DNA of 64,000 nt, from positions 116,473 to 180,472 of the forward strand of contig JADFXP010000003.1 in the NCBI GenBank assembly GCA_015233465.1, read 5' to 3'. The position numbers and the translations under genes are program-made. The notes under the pieces are model-generated. The model saw only the letters and a list, made by a program, of their open reading frames with translations, ran no database searches and had not been told where the DNA came from. Below, piece by piece: positions 54,693-62,366 of this stretch. This DNA comes from Candidatus Magnetominusculus dajiuhuensis (GTDB taxonomy: Bacteria > Nitrospirota > Thermodesulfovibrionia > Thermodesulfovibrionales > Magnetobacteriaceae). Numbering within the stretch: the first letter of the stretch is position 1; the number at the start of each line of letters is the position of its first letter.

Positions 54693-55028
54693 ATGCCTTT
54701 AATTGCTTCTATAAGAGAATTTGCAAAACAGAGGGATTGGGAGAAATTTCATACCCCGAAGAATCTTGCAATGGCTTTAAGTGTAGAGGTTTCAGAGATA
54801 GTGGAGATATTTCAGTGGTTGACGGAGCAGGAGAGCAGGGATTTAAGCGGGGATAAATTACAGGCATTGATTGAGGAGATAGGGGATGTGCAGATATATT
54901 TAATTGCACTTGCGGATAAGTTTGGGATAGATACAATTGAGGCAGCAAAGAAGAAGATGACAATAAATGCGAAGAAATATCCAGTAGAATTGGTTAAGGG
55001 CAAGTCAAAGAAATATACAGAATATTGA
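54693..55028 (+). CDS. MazG-like nucleotide pyrophosphohydrolase
   Basis: 111 residues from the ATG at 54693. REFAKQRDWEKFHTPKNLAMALSVEVSEIVEIFQW with EEIGDVQIYLIALADKFGID shows the ExxE..(12)..ExxD metal pattern of the MazG-like fold, close to the MazG-related RS21-C6/dCTPase type. It hydrolyses non-canonical or excess nucleoside triphosphates. An ORF from 54636 would be translated from the repeat and overlap the GT4 gene; the ATG at 54693 fits family length better. Confidence 0.82.
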   Translation: MPLIASIREFAKQRDWEKFHTPKNLAMALSVEVSEIVEIFQWLTEQESRDLSGDKLQALIEEIGDVQIYLIALADKFGIDTIEAAKKKMTINAKKYPVELVKGKSKKYTEY

Positions 55029-55041
55029 GAGCTGCTTATTT

Positions 55042-55070
55042 GCTATGGGTAAACCCAGCAAGGCGTTAAA
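55042..55070 (+). repeat. Palindromic dispersed repeat, copy H
   Basis: GCTATGGGT-AA-ACCCAGC forms a stem, followed by AAGGCGTTAA. The same TATGGG-ACCCAGCAAGGCGTTAA pattern occurs at 57602-57630. Intergenic. Confidence 0.65.
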
Positions 55071-55160
55071 AAATTATTATATAGTTTATGACATAAGTCA
55101 TAGTAAGCAAGATAAATTAGTAGTATTATTAATTAACAATAACATTAAAGGAGGCAATAT

Positions 55161-55364
55161 ATGACAGCAATAACTAAGGATTCTATAATAGGAACAGTAA
55201 TAAAGGAAAACCCTGATTCAAAGAAGGTGATTGAGAAATATTTTGGCAATGGGTGTTTTACATGTCCGGGGATTAATATGGAGTCAATATCATTTGGTTC
55301 AATGATGCACAATATTGATCCGCAGAAGGTTGTAGAAGAGATTAATTCAATACTAAATTCATAG
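55161..55364 (+). CDS. DUF1858 domain protein
   Basis: 67 residues. ITKDSIIGTVIKENPDSKKVIEKYFGNGCFTCPGINMESI is the DUF1858 pattern with its CxxC-type pair (CFTC). Such proteins are common in anaerobes and may bind metal or partner with iron-sulfur enzymes; function is not established. AAAGGAGG precedes the ATG. It is followed by a 42-residue zinc-type protein, likely co-transcribed. Confidence 0.85.
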   Translation: MTAITKDSIIGTVIKENPDSKKVIEKYFGNGCFTCPGINMESISFGSMMHNIDPQKVVEEINSILNS

Positions 55365-55374
55365 GAGAATCAAA

Positions 55375-55503
55375 ATGGACGTAAAGTGTTTTGTTTGTAA
55401 TAGCACAGAAAAGGATAGAGTTTATATTGAAGTAATCCAAAATGATGAGAAAAAAATGGTATGCGTAAGATGCTTACCTGCATTGATTCACGGCGGACAT
55501 TGA
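55375..55503 (+). CDS. 42-residue Cys-rich protein (two CxxC pairs)
   Basis: A short frame reading MDVKCFVCNSTEKDR and later VCVRCLPALIHGGH, with two CxxC knuckles 22 residues apart, the pattern of a small zinc ribbon. AGGAG at 55363-55367 gives a good ribosome site, and it starts 11 bases after the DUF1858 stop. A hairpin terminator follows at once. No known function; too short for routine ORF calls. Confidence 0.72.
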   Translation: MDVKCFVCNSTEKDRVYIEVIQNDEKKMVCVRCLPALIHGGH

Positions 55504-55508
55504 TTTAT

Positions 55509-55543
55509 AGGAATAAACCTGTGAAGGATGCGGGTTTATTCCT
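55509..55543. terminator. Bidirectional terminator-like hairpin between convergent genes
   Basis: AGGAATAAACC (55509-55519) pairs perfectly with GGTTTATTCCT (55533-55543), loop 13 bases. It lies between the stops of the + strand Cys-rich gene and the - strand LysM gene. T-runs are poor on both sides, so efficiency is uncertain. Confidence 0.65.
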
Positions 55544-55545
55544 TA

Positions 55546-56862
55546 TTAAAAAACTGATCCAACTTTTATTTCTATTGAACTTTGAATAATAAAAGCAGTA
55601 GAGGTAGTTTTTTGAGCAGAGATGATCTTTATTTTTCCAACAGGCTGTCTTGATTGTTCAGAGGTATAAATAGTAAATATATCTCCTGAACGAACACCGT
55701 CTGAAGAACCTTTGTCAGTGTATACAATCTCAAATTGTCCTGTATAATTAGAGCGTTTAGTTAATACAATCATTCCGTTAATAAAGGGTTTTTCAGATAC
55801 ATCAGCAGAAGATTCAACTGTAAAAAAAGGAATAAGAATATCATTTTCCTTTATTTCATCAAAACTGGCAAGTATTATAGCCTTTTTAAATCCATATTCC
55901 TTGCTGGTTATCTTTAAGACACCTTCAAAACTAATCAAATATCCCAATTCATCTTTAGTAAGAGGATGTGTAACTAATTGTTCTTTCCGCATTATATAAT
56001 ATGACTGATAATCATCGGAATCTGTTTTAATATATACATAATCGTTTGTTCCAAAAAATTTTCTTCCTTCAGTATTAGACGCAATATAACCGTAGGCTTT
56101 TAGTTCCTTTCCAATATATCCCGCCTTAAGAATCAGACTGGCTTCATTATCAGTAGAGAGAATCTTTGGGGTAATTTCTTTTTTAACAGCTACTTTTGGT
56201 TTTTCAAGTTTAATGCTTCTGTCGTCTTTTTTTTGTTCTGTCTTAGACTTTTCAATTGCTTCTTTAATAACCTCTTTTGGGATTGGCATCTCGTAACTTT
56301 CTTGAGTCTTGATCAATTGTGGTGGTTGTGGAATCTTTATTATTTGACCAGTATGTATATCATCAGGATTTTTGATTCCAGGATTTTCCTGCCAAATCTT
56401 AGGCCAGAGAAATTTAGAATGAAATATTTTTTCAGCAATACCCCAAAGAGTATCACCTTTTTGTATCCTATAAGTAGATGGAATTTCTTTCTTTAAAGGG
56501 GTTGAGGCCATTTCTTTTCCAGAGTCTTGATGATCCTCTGTTGCGCGAGATTCCTTCACTTTTAAAGATTGTTGTATATTTGAACCTTCAGGCTGCTGGT
56601 CTGGCTCTGTTGACTGTTGTTGATTTAAGACAGGCTGCTGGTTTGAAGTATTAGGCTGCTGAATTGGAGCCGCAGGCTGTTGGTTTTGAGTAGCAGATTG
56701 CTGATTTGAAACTGCTTGCTGCTGTAAAATAGCGGCAGTTGCAGTTGCCTGTGCAGCTTGTTGAGGAGTAACTGCAGGCTGAAGAGCTTGTGGTGAGGCT
56801 GCGAAACATATAGATGTATTAAAAATAATTGAAAAAATAATAAATATATATTTGATCTTCAT
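55546..56862 (-). CDS. Secreted LysM-domain protein with Gln/Ala-rich linker
   Basis: 438 residues from the ATG at 56862, chosen because it starts a standard signal peptide (MKIKYIFIIFSIIFNTSICFA). Earlier ATGs would read through a dispersed repeat. Residues ~23-130 are low-complexity with many QQ, QP and SNQQ units. A LysM domain follows (YRIQKGDTLWGIAEKIF, WPKIWQENPGIKNPDDIHTGQIIKIP), then ~230 residues of beta-rich C-terminal domain. LysM binds peptidoglycan, so the protein sits in the periplasm or outer envelope. It is the only clear - strand gene in the window. Confidence 0.83.
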   Translation of the reverse strand: MKIKYIFIIFSIIFNTSICFAASPQALQPAVTPQQAAQATATAAILQQQAVSNQQSATQNQQPAAPIQQPNTSNQQPVLNQQQSTEPDQQPEGSNIQQSLKVKESRATEDHQDSGKEMASTPLKKEIPSTYRIQKGDTLWGIAEKIFHSKFLWPKIWQENPGIKNPDDIHTGQIIKIPQPPQLIKTQESYEMPIPKEVIKEAIEKSKTEQKKDDRSIKLEKPKVAVKKEITPKILSTDNEASLILKAGYIGKELKAYGYIASNTEGRKFFGTNDYVYIKTDSDDYQSYYIMRKEQLVTHPLTKDELGYLISFEGVLKITSKEYGFKKAIILASFDEIKENDILIPFFTVESSADVSEKPFINGMIVLTKRSNYTGQFEIVYTDKGSSDGVRSGDIFTIYTSEQSRQPVGKIKIISAQKTTSTAFIIQSSIEIKVGSVF

Positions 56863-56896
56863 ATTAAGTAAAGGCAATACTCCTTTAGTAATTATC

Positions 56897-56946
56897 TTGA
56901 GAGCTGCGCCCTCAAAGGGTCTCACATCTCTCAGTCCCCCTGACCT
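56897..56946 (+). repeat. Palindromic dispersed repeat, copy E
   Basis: Upstream of the LysM gene (in its 5' region). TTGAGAGCTGCGCCCTCAA and AGGGTCTCAC...CTCAGTCCCCC show the GAGxGCT and CTCAAAGGG elements also found in copy D. In an ORF reading upstream of the real start it would be translated, but the chosen start avoids this. Confidence 0.6.
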
Positions 56947-57009
56947 GCAATATCTTAAGTTAAACTTATTAAAGTAATTCTTAATATTATTGGTATAATT
57001 AGTTGAATA

Positions 57010-57056
57010 TGTCAAGAAAAATCATTTGACATATTTTATGATTTGTTGTTTATGAT
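57010..57056. promoter_or_regulatory. Divergent promoter region between LysM gene and mreD
   Basis: TGTCAA at 57010-57015 and TTGACA at 57026-57031 form an inverted pair of -35-like boxes facing opposite ways. On the + strand TATGAT at 57051-57056 could be the -10 (spacing 19), serving mreD-mrdA-rodA. On the - strand no equally good -10 is seen. AT-rich context lowers confidence. Confidence 0.4.
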
Positions 57057-57110
57057 ATACTATATATATTTAATAATTTTAAGGGAATTTAGATTATTTA
57101 ATAATTATAG

Positions 57111-57584
57111 ATGAAAAGATCAATATTTAAAAAAAACAGGCAGATATTGTTATTATTAGCAGCCTTTGTTGTAATAATAATTGATTCTCAGGCAGGTCTT
57201 TATGGTTACAGGACAAACCTTACAGTGTTGATTATATATTATTTGGCGTGTTTTACAAATCCTAAAAGCGCCCTTTTTGGGGCAGGCCTTATAGGGTTGA
57301 TTATTGATAGTCTTTCATTTAGATTTATAGGGCCAAATATCTTATCCTATGGTGTAGTAGTAATAATAATTGCATTTGCCAAGATAAAAATAATTAATTG
57401 GACTCAACTTTTTAATTTTATATTAGCGTTTAGTATTACAGTGATAAGCGGATTGATTAGTTATAGTTGTCTTGCGATATTTGATACAATGCCAGTTGAA
57501 TTACATGAAGCGTTTTACATATTATTTATTCAGGGAGGAATAAATGGCGTTGTGACCTATATCTTCTCTATAAGAGATGAATAA
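57111..57584 (+). CDS. mreD: Rod shape-determining protein MreD
   Basis: 157 residues, about five membrane helices. SQAGLYGYRTNLTVLIIYYLACFTNP and GLIGLIIDSLSFRFIGPNILSYGVV fit MreD. It acts in the elongasome in the inner membrane. MreB and MreC are not in the window; the gene is followed by mrdA and rodA in the usual order. Start ATG at 57111. Confidence 0.83.
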   Translation: MKRSIFKKNRQILLLLAAFVVIIIDSQAGLYGYRTNLTVLIIYYLACFTNPKSALFGAGLIGLIIDSLSFRFIGPNILSYGVVVIIIAFAKIKIINWTQLFNFILAFSITVISGLISYSCLAIFDTMPVELHEAFYILFIQGGINGVVTYIFSIRDE

Positions 57585-57601
57585 TGGGGTTGCTTTTGTT
57601 T

Positions 57602-57630
57602 TATGGGATTACCCAGCAAGGCGTTAATAG
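57602..57630 (+). repeat. Palindromic dispersed repeat, copy I
   Basis: TATGGG-ATT-ACCCA hairpin followed by GCAAGGCGTTAATAG, matching copy H. It fills most of the gap between mreD and mrdA. Confidence 0.65.
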
Positions 57631-57639
57631 AATAATCAT

Positions 57640-59472
57640 ATGAATAAGCATTATTTTGAACGATTTATTAAGTTTTCTATATATTTTATTGGATTAATAT
57701 TTAGTCTGTATACTATAAGATTATATTATTTACAGATACTTCATGGAAGTGAACTAAATTTGGCATCCAATATGAATCGCGTAAAGGTTTTATCTGTGCC
57801 TGCCCCTCGTGGAATTATATATGATAGAAATAAGATTGCGCTTGTCAAAAATAAGTCTTATTTTTCTGTTTCCTTGCTGCCTGTTTCAACGAATATTGAT
57901 ATAAAAGGCCTTTCAGAACTGCTTTCTATTGATCAGACAGTGCTGGCTGCTAAAATAAAAAACGGATTAAATTTTCTTAATCCTATTATTTTAAAAGATG
58001 GTCTTTTTTTTGAGGATATTGCAAAGATAGAGGCAAAGCGTTCAGATTTCCCCGGTTTAATTATTGAGACAAATATCACTAGGGATTATATCCACGATAA
58101 TCTTATGGCTCATGTCATTGGTTATCTTGGCAAACCAATACAAAGTCAGTTAGACGACCCGTTAAATGATAATAATATTACTAAGGATACGCTGATAGGA
58201 AAATGGGGAGTTGAAAGATTATATAATTCTACATTAATGGGTACTGCAGGTAAGAGGATTGTTGAAGTAGATGCCTTTGGAAAGGTTTTAAGGGTATTGA
58301 AATTTGAGCTTCCTATAAAGGGCAGGGATTTAATCTTGAGTATTGATATAAACGCACAGATAGCAGCAGAGAATGATTTTAAAGGACGATCTGGGGCGCT
58401 GGTTGCGATAAATCCAAATAATGGTGAAATATTGTCTTTGGTCAGCCTGCCATCATTTAGGCCAGCAGACTTTACGCTTGGAATTAATCCAAAGATATGG
58501 AGTAAATTAAATAGTGATAAGAGTTTTCCTCTATTAAACAGGGCTCTTCAAAGCGCATTCCCACCGGGTTCAATATTTAAGACTATTGATTCAATCGCTG
58601 GCATTGAAGAGGGTGTTATTAATAGTAGTTTTAGCGTATTTTGTAACGGCGAAAGACACCTTGGGAATCATTCGTATGGATGCTGGAGAAAGGGCGGACA
58701 TGGCACAGTCGCCTTTCCACGCGGACTTGAAGAGTCTTGTGACCTTTTTTATTATGAGGTTGGAAATCGGCTTGGTATTGACAGAATAGAAAAATATGCT
58801 AAACTATTTGGACTTGGAGAAAAAACAGGGCTGCAGCTTTCTGGAGAATCAGCAGGAATTGTTCCAGGAAAACAATGGAAACGCAAAGCCTTGCATGATT
58901 CTTGGTATCTTGGAGAAACATTAATTACAGCAATCGGGCAGGGATACTTAACAATAACCCCTATTCAAGCAGCAAATATGGCTGCAATGATTGCAAGTAA
59001 TGGTAAGTCATATCCCTTGACATTATTAAAGGGGCCTGAGAATATCAAACCAAAACGTGATTTATCAATTCATGCTGAGACATTTAGAAAGGTAAAAGAG
59101 GCAATGCTTGAGGTAGTGCATTCTCCGCGGGGAACAGCGCATTCAATCTATACGCCAGATATTGCAATTGCAGGTAAGACAGGTACAGCTCAGGTTGTAA
59201 AGGGCAGGACAGATACCAATAAGCAGGCAAGAGAGACAAAAGATCACGCATGGTTTATAGCATTTGCCCCTGCTGAAACCCCTGAAATAGCGCTTTCTGT
59301 ATTTATTGAACACGGTGGACATGGAGGAAGCGCAGCAGCCCCTATTGCACTTGATGTAATTAAGGCATATCTTAAACCAAAGGCAGATGAAAAACAAGAG
59401 GCAGCTCCTAAAAATGCCTCTGATTTGAAAGATCAGCAAGATAATAAGGAAGATGAAGATGATTCAGACTAA
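57640..59472 (+). CDS. mrdA: Penicillin-binding protein 2 (MrdA), elongation transpeptidase
   Basis: 610 residues. A membrane anchor near residues 10-30, a dimerisation domain (PAPRGIIYDRNKIALVKN) and the transpeptidase domain with the three class B motifs: S311-x-x-K314 in PPGSIFK, S366-C-D in ESCDLFY and K513-T-G in AGKTGTAQ. It cross-links new peptidoglycan during elongation with RodA. A charged C-terminal tail (KDQQDNKEDEDD) is unusual but plausible. It overlaps rodA by 20 bases. Confidence 0.92.
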   Translation: MNKHYFERFIKFSIYFIGLIFSLYTIRLYYLQILHGSELNLASNMNRVKVLSVPAPRGIIYDRNKIALVKNKSYFSVSLLPVSTNIDIKGLSELLSIDQTVLAAKIKNGLNFLNPIILKDGLFFEDIAKIEAKRSDFPGLIIETNITRDYIHDNLMAHVIGYLGKPIQSQLDDPLNDNNITKDTLIGKWGVERLYNSTLMGTAGKRIVEVDAFGKVLRVLKFELPIKGRDLILSIDINAQIAAENDFKGRSGALVAINPNNGEILSLVSLPSFRPADFTLGINPKIWSKLNSDKSFPLLNRALQSAFPPGSIFKTIDSIAGIEEGVINSSFSVFCNGERHLGNHSYGCWRKGGHGTVAFPRGLEESCDLFYYEVGNRLGIDRIEKYAKLFGLGEKTGLQLSGESAGIVPGKQWKRKALHDSWYLGETLITAIGQGYLTITPIQAANMAAMIASNGKSYPLTLLKGPENIKPKRDLSIHAETFRKVKEAMLEVVHSPRGTAHSIYTPDIAIAGKTGTAQVVKGRTDTNKQARETKDHAWFIAFAPAETPEIALSVFIEHGGHGGSAAAPIALDVIKAYLKPKADEKQEAAPKNASDLKDQQDNKEDEDDSD

Positions 59473-60583
59473 TAAAAAAAGACTTTATGAACAATTTGAC
59501 TGGTTTATTTTATTATTACTGTTATTACTTTGCGGAATTGGGATATTGACTATTTATAGTGCAACAAGGCCTGCTATAGAGTCTGTGCATCCAAATTTTT
59601 ACATCAAACAGGCAGTTTGGGTAGGATGTGGATTGATTGCGCTAATATTTGTTGTGTTTATAGACTATTCATTTTTAAGGACGATTGCTTATCCAAGTTA
59701 TATCATAGGGCTTGCTATTTTATTATTTGTTTTGGTGGCTGGACAGGGAAAGATGGGGGCAAGAAGATGGCTGAATCTTGGTTTTATCTCCTTTCAGCCT
59801 ACAGAATTTTTTAGGCTGATTTTTATTGTTGCCCTTGCGAAGTATTTATCTAGTTTTAAGGGTTTAATGACAATGAGGAATTTTGCATTTGCAGTATTTG
59901 CATTTGCCATTCCGCCTTTTATCCTAATTATGAAGCAGCCTGATTTAGGGTCTGGATTAATATTAATAATTCTCTTTGTAATGATAGTCCTTGCAAGGGG
60001 TATAGAAAAGAAATTTCTCATACAAATGGTAATTACTTGTATAATCGTAGTACCTATATTTGGTTCCATTGTATTTGGACATCTAAAGGAATATCAAAGA
60101 AACAGAATAATTGCATTCATTGATTCAGAGGCAGACCCTCAGGGAATAGGTTATCAGATAGAACAGTCTCGAATTACAATAGGTTCAGGTATGGTTACTG
60201 GAAAGGGATATTTAAAAGGGACTCAAGGACCCTTAAGATTCCTGCCTGAAAAACATACGGATTTTATATTTTCAGTGTTTGCTGAAGAATGGGGATTCCT
60301 AGGTGTAACAGTGGTATTTATGTTATATTTTTTATTATTTATGCGTGGTATTGATACTTCGTTAAAGGCAAAAGATGATTTTGGTAAAATGATTGCAATT
60401 GGCTTGACTTTTATGCTATTTATTTACTTTACTATTAACACAGGAATGGTTTTGGGAATAATGCCTGTTGTAGGAGTGCCGCTGCCGTTTATAAGTTATG
60501 GAGGCACGACCTTGATCGCAAATTTCATGACAATAGGATTATTAATAAATATTAGGATGCGGCGTTTAGGACTTCTTTATTGA
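59453..60583 (+). CDS. rodA: Peptidoglycan glycosyltransferase RodA
   Basis: 376 residues, SEDS family with about ten membrane helices. GARRWLNLGFISFQPTEFFRL, MKQPDLGSGLI, GSGMVTGKGYLKGTQ, LPEKHTDFIFSVFAEEWGFLG and VVGVPLPFISYGGTTLI are the conserved loops; the D in KQPDLG and E/H in the LPEKHTDF block are functional. It polymerises lipid II with MrdA. The ATG at 59453 overlaps mrdA; an alternative ATG at 59459 is two codons later. Confidence 0.92.
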   Translation: MKMIQTNKKRLYEQFDWFILLLLLLLCGIGILTIYSATRPAIESVHPNFYIKQAVWVGCGLIALIFVVFIDYSFLRTIAYPSYIIGLAILLFVLVAGQGKMGARRWLNLGFISFQPTEFFRLIFIVALAKYLSSFKGLMTMRNFAFAVFAFAIPPFILIMKQPDLGSGLILIILFVMIVLARGIEKKFLIQMVITCIIVVPIFGSIVFGHLKEYQRNRIIAFIDSEADPQGIGYQIEQSRITIGSGMVTGKGYLKGTQGPLRFLPEKHTDFIFSVFAEEWGFLGVTVVFMLYFLLFMRGIDTSLKAKDDFGKMIAIGLTFMLFIYFTINTGMVLGIMPVVGVPLPFISYGGTTLIANFMTIGLLINIRMRRLGLLY

Positions 60584-60618
60584 TTTATATTAAACAAATA
60601 TAATAAAATAACAATTGC

Positions 60619-60695
60619 GGCGGTGTAGCTCAGTTGGTTAGAGCATACGGCTCATATCCGTAGTGTCCGGGGTTCAAATCCCTGCACCGCCACCA
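60619..60695 (+). tRNA. tRNA-Met (CAT), elongator type
   Basis: A complete cloverleaf: acceptor GGCGGTG pairs with CACCGCC, D-arm GCTC...GAGC, anticodon stem TACGG/CCGTA around the loop CTCATAT (anticodon CAT), T-arm CGGGG/CCCTG with TTCAAAT. Discriminator A and an encoded CCA end at 60695. The G1-C72 pair argues against an initiator. CAT could also be an Ile2 tRNA read after lysidine modification. Confidence 0.93.
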
Positions 60696-60704
60696 TCTCA
60701 TGTT

Positions 60705-61274
60705 ATGCACCACCTTAAAAAAAACATTATTCTTACTGGTTTTATGGGTACTGGAAAAACTACTGTTGGCGTTGAACTTTCAATACGCCTAAATATGCAG
60801 TTGATTGATGTAGATAGTGAAATAGTCGCTCAAGCCGGTATGCCAATTACCGAGATTTTTGATAAACTTGGTGAGAAAAAATTCCGCGACATGGAAACTG
60901 CGCAGTGTCTTAGGCTCTCCAAATTAAATAATGTCATTATATCAACCGGCGGAGGCGTTGTCCTGCGTAAAGAAAATATGGATTACTTTAGAAAAAATGG
61001 CATTATCATCTGCCTTACCGCAACACCAGAAACCATCTATAAACGCGTTGAGACTGATTGTGGGAGACCTCTCCTTAACAGCGATAACCTCTTAGAAAAA
61101 ATTGAAAGATTACTCTCTGAGAGGAAATCATTTTATCAAAATGCAGATATGACTATAAATACAGATAATAAAATCCCTTTAGAAATCGCTTGGGAAATTA
61201 TAGAGACATTACACGAGGGCTCAGCCTTTTTTATCCCTCAAAGGGACTCGTCCTGGGGGTCTGAGACCCTTTAA
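60705..61274 (+). CDS. aroK: Shikimate kinase with repeat-derived C-terminal tail
   Basis: 189 residues from the ATG at 60705. GFMGTGKTTVG is the P-loop, DVDSEI and DMETAQ the substrate-binding DxD/E region, and STGGGVVLR the GGG loop; GRPLL carries the lid arginine. It phosphorylates shikimate. A GTG at 60663 lies inside the tRNA and is rejected. The last ~19 residues (HEGSAFFIPQRDSSWGSETL) come from a copy of the dispersed repeat and extend beyond the usual 165-175-residue protein. It lies nine bases after the tRNA, leaving no room for a ribosome site. Confidence 0.9.
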   Translation: MHHLKKNIILTGFMGTGKTTVGVELSIRLNMQLIDVDSEIVAQAGMPITEIFDKLGEKKFRDMETAQCLRLSKLNNVIISTGGGVVLRKENMDYFRKNGIIICLTATPETIYKRVETDCGRPLLNSDNLLEKIERLLSERKSFYQNADMTINTDNKIPLEIAWEIIETLHEGSAFFIPQRDSSWGSETL

Positions 61275-61277
61275 CCC
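61215..61277 (+). repeat. Palindromic dispersed repeat, copy D (aroK 3' end)
   Basis: GAGGGCTCAGCC, CCCTCAAAGGGACTCGTCC and GGGTCTGAGACCC (itself a hairpin) share blocks with copies C and E. It runs in frame through the end of aroK and contains its stop. Confidence 0.7.
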
Positions 61278-61295
61278 ATAATTTTAGGTTTTTTT

Positions 61296-62366
61296 ATGAA
61301 TGAAGTTACAGTTAATCTCAAAGAAAGAAGTTATAAAATTATTATTGATAATGGGATATTAGATAGTATCGGAAATGAAATAAAACAATTTTCATTTTCT
61401 TCTAAGATCGCCCTTATAAGTAATCCTACCGTCTTTGCGCTATATGGTGAGAGAGTAATTAAATCACTATCAAACGCTGGATTTGATGTTATTAAAATCC
61501 TAATAGATGACGGTGAGGAATATAAAAACCTTCATTCTTATGCCTATATTCAAGAGCAGCTTCTCAAAAATAGACTTGACAGGAAATCTGCAATTATTGC
61601 GCTCGGAGGCGGAGTGATTGGAGATATGGCAGGGTTTTGCGCTGCTACATACATGCGCGGAATAAGTTTTATCCAGATTCCAACAACCTTACTTGCTCAA
61701 GTTGACAGCTCAGTAGGCGGAAAAACTGGTGTCAATCACCCCCTTGGTAAAAACATGATCGGCGCATTTTATCAGCCAAAACTTGTTTTAATTGATATAG
61801 CGGTTCTTAAATCCCTCCCTAAGCGCGAGTTTCTGGCAGGGATGGCAGAAGTTATTAAATACGGCATCATTTATGACAGCGGTTTCTTTAATTATCTAAA
61901 AATAAATAAAGATGAAATTCTAAACCTTAATCCAATTGATTTAACACATATAATCAAACGCTCATGCGAGATAAAGGCAGAGGTAGTGTCTCAGGATGAA
62001 AGAGAGGCAGGGCTTAGGGCAATTCTAAATTTTGGTCATACGATTGGACATGCAATTGAGACTGCAACACATTATAAGAGGTACTTGCACGGTGAAGCAA
62101 TTGCTATTGGGATGTGTGTTGAATCTAAGTTATCTTCTATCTCTGATGAAGAATTTCATCTGATTATTTCGTTGATAAAATCATATGGATTGCCATCTGA
62201 AATCCCCGACGATATTAACAGGGACACTATTTTAACTGTAATGACACATGATAAAAAGGCGGTTTCAGGGGATATAAAGTTTGTTTTGCCGAACAAGATT
62301 GGAGAGGTAGAAATTAAGGGTGGAATAAATAAAGAAAAAATAATTCAGGCATTGGAGTTAAAATGA
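61296..62366 (+). CDS. aroB: 3-dehydroquinate synthase
   Basis: 356 residues. ALGGGVIGDMAGFCAATYMRGISFIQIPTTLLAQVDSSVGGKTGVNH is the NAD- and metal-binding core, followed by NMIGAFYQP, GMAEVIKYG, ILNFGHTIGHAIE (zinc ligand histidines) and HGEAIAIGM. It converts DAHP to 3-dehydroquinate in the shikimate pathway. Overlaps ftsY by four bases. Confidence 0.95.
   Translation: MNEVTVNLKERSYKIIIDNGILDSIGNEIKQFSFSSKIALISNPTVFALYGERVIKSLSNAGFDVIKILIDDGEEYKNLHSYAYIQEQLLKNRLDRKSAIIALGGGVIGDMAGFCAATYMRGISFIQIPTTLLAQVDSSVGGKTGVNHPLGKNMIGAFYQPKLVLIDIAVLKSLPKREFLAGMAEVIKYGIIYDSGFFNYLKINKDEILNLNPIDLTHIIKRSCEIKAEVVSQDEREAGLRAILNFGHTIGHAIETATHYKRYLHGEAIAIGMCVESKLSSISDEEFHLIISLIKSYGLPSEIPDDINRDTILTVMTHDKKAVSGDIKFVLPNKIGEVEIKGGINKEKIIQALELK

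Noticed and set aside
56863..57015. Upstream start for the LysM protein
   Set aside because: The extra 51 residues include translated palindromic repeat; the ATG at 56862 begins a normal signal peptide.
60663..60704. GTG start for aroK inside the tRNA
   Set aside because: Would translate tRNA sequence; the ATG at 60705 begins exactly before the family N-terminus.
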